From Stictocephala bisonia (taxonomy: Eukaryota; Arthropoda; Insecta; Hemiptera; Membracidae), in NCBI GenBank assembly GCA_035578905.1, contig JAQJVL010000293.1, positions 549,822 through 613,821 on the forward strand: 64,000 bases of DNA. Reading direction: 5' to 3'. This document shows, piece after piece, positions 62,622 through 64,000 of this stretch. The notes beneath the pieces were generated by a model. The model had not been told where the DNA came from. It saw only the letters and a list, made by a program, of their open reading frames with translations, and did no database searches. How positions within the stretch are numbered: the first letter of the stretch is position 1; every line of letters starts with the position of its first letter. A program made the position numbers and the translations under genes.

Positions 62622-64000
62622 ATTTTGTCTTGTCAGTCATTGTTATGTTCAATATTTCTCAGTAGGTCTATTGTTTCTTTAACTTTTCTTGATATTAAAA
62701 CATAGACAGTAATATTTTCTTTGTTAAGTATTTATTCGTTTAACGTTTATTTTTTCAAATGTGTTAAAAGTAATGTAAAACAACTATTCATATAATTTGT
62801 CAGTCATCATTGTGCTCTGTATCACAGAGTGCTATTTACTTATGTCTTCGTGAAGTTAGATCATAAACAATGCTTTGTTATAGTAGATGGTATTAATTAT
62901 GTATTATTTCTAAAACAATGCAGTTTTCAAAATGTGAACTGTATGAATATATTCTGTGAAGTATTGAAATGAACAGAGAACTTGATCAAGATATAAATAT
63001 TCTAACATCAAATACAAGTAAGTCCTTCAAATGACTAAATATCAATTTATTGCATAATTTACATGATTAGTATTATGTCTGAGTGCACTCACAATGAGCA
63101 TATGCTGACAGCACTCACACTCCTACAGAGCTTTAATGATTTATAACTGCCATTGTTGACACAACTGCTTAAAATTTGTCTTGAAGGCAAGCTGCTCAAG
63201 TGATTTGATGAGTTGAAACAAGTCAGTATCATGTATATAAGGGGTAAGTGGTAGGCTTTTAAAAAGCCATACATAACTCTAGGGATGGATCAATATTCCA
63301 GAACAAAATATGAAGTATTAAGTACAGCCGCGAACCGATAGATCCAGGTCCGGACAGGATGAAGATCAAAACAGTCTATTGGCCCTTCCAAGGTAACTCA
63401 CTGAGGATAAAAAATCTCTGTATTTGCTGTTTTGTACGTATGGTCAACAAATTTTTTTTAATTTAACTACTTTTGCTGTAATAATTTTTGTAGATAGTAA
63501 TAACTTTTACTAGAAAGCAAGATTTTACACTGCTCAATAAATAAAATCTTGACACCAAATAACTTTAAATCTCAATCACGAAAATAACTTGGCATTAGGT
63601 TCATATATATGATAGTAACATTCAGCCAAAATATTATTTTATAGGCTTAAGATAGATGTAAACAATTTTTGTGCAGATTTTTTTAGTACAGTAACATTAC
63701 CATTATTTCTTATTTTCTGATTCAGAATAATGTTTATTCTAGTAAAAATGTAACAAGTTGCCATTAAATTATGTAAACACAGATTATTTTTTCCTCAGAT
63801 GCTTACAAAAATAGGATGTTGCAACTCGTTTTTATAACTTTCAATGCAAATTACTAATTAGAATATTTTTTAACTTAACAATTTTTTGTCTGGTTTCAAA
63901 GGAAACAAAATTTTTTTATATTGTTCTAACTTGAAAAACCTGTTTTTATAACTCCAATGAATTTAAAATACTTTACTTTATTTATTAATATTACGATAAG
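62622..64000. other. upstream Relish intron, no exon found
   Basis: I searched the minus strand for the Rel-homology N-terminal exon (R-x-R-Y-x-C-E pattern) from 60804 to the edge and did not find it. AT-rich with no TE structure I could define. Confidence 0.45.

Noticed and set aside
63089..63274. Possible upstream Relish exon
   Set aside because: Translation shows no Rel-homology motif and no suitable splice sites in phase with the exon at 60803.
1..64000. A bacterial-type defence or biosynthetic system
   Set aside because: No operon structure, ribosome binding sites or prokaryotic gene families; all coding content is one spliced host gene plus transposable elements.

Overview
The window looks like intronic and flanking DNA of an insect, possibly a hemipteran-type genome. 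It is AT-rich, the exons are small and spread out, and it is crowded with DNA transposons, LINEs, tRNA-derived SINEs and inverted-repeat elements. There are no operons or prokaryotic signals. I cannot name the species from the sequence.

The one clear host gene is an NF-kB p100/p105-type gene, orthologous in layout to insect Relish. It runs on the minus strand from beyond the right edge to a stop at 11840. I could place 14 exons (60803 down to 11840) by splice sites and by continuity of reading phase. Together they give 2,144 nt and 713 residues with no internal stop. In order they encode the end of the second Rel-homology (IPT) fold, a basic nuclear localisation cluster, a Ser-rich linker with a possible caspase-8/Dredd-type site (LVFD|G), six ankyrin repeats, an acidic linker that includes a 34-nt microexon, and a C-terminal death-like domain. 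The DNA-binding N-terminal half lies outside the window. By family knowledge the product is a latent cytoplasmic transcription factor of the IMD pathway, cleaved so that the Rel half enters the nucleus while the ankyrin half stays behind.

The introns carry most of the other content. From right to left they hold: an inverted-repeat element (62.5 kb), a fold-back element (61 kb), a divergent SINE-like repeat (58.1-58.6 kb), a minisatellite and tRNA-like sequence (55.8-56.4 kb), a LINE fragment and a hAT remnant beside a 97-bp tandem array (54.3-55.6 kb), a complete SINE (53.5-53.8 kb), a 5'-truncated RTE LINE with a 12-bp target duplication (49.8-52.3 kb), a piggyBac element with TTAA ends and a frameshifted transposase (47.4-49.6 kb), a CR1-group LINE with an SGNH-hydrolase ORF1 (41.2-45.2 kb), minisatellites and SINEs (38.6-40.6 kb), TTAA MITEs (37.3 and 35.1 kb), a Helitron (34.0-35.0 kb), palindromic elements (30.5 and 32.3 kb), hAT-like elements with 8-bp near-duplications (22.0-24.2 and 12.6-13.9 kb), and a mariner relic (18.4-19.4 kb).

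Left of Relish, 1-11.8 kb holds a TTAA MITE, a possible two-exon ORF of unknown nature (8.8-9.2 kb), a large nested inverted-repeat transposon (1.9-6.7 kb), and a Helitron joined head-to-tail to the end of another at position 284/285. I found no defence island, CRISPR array, rRNA or intact tRNA gene.
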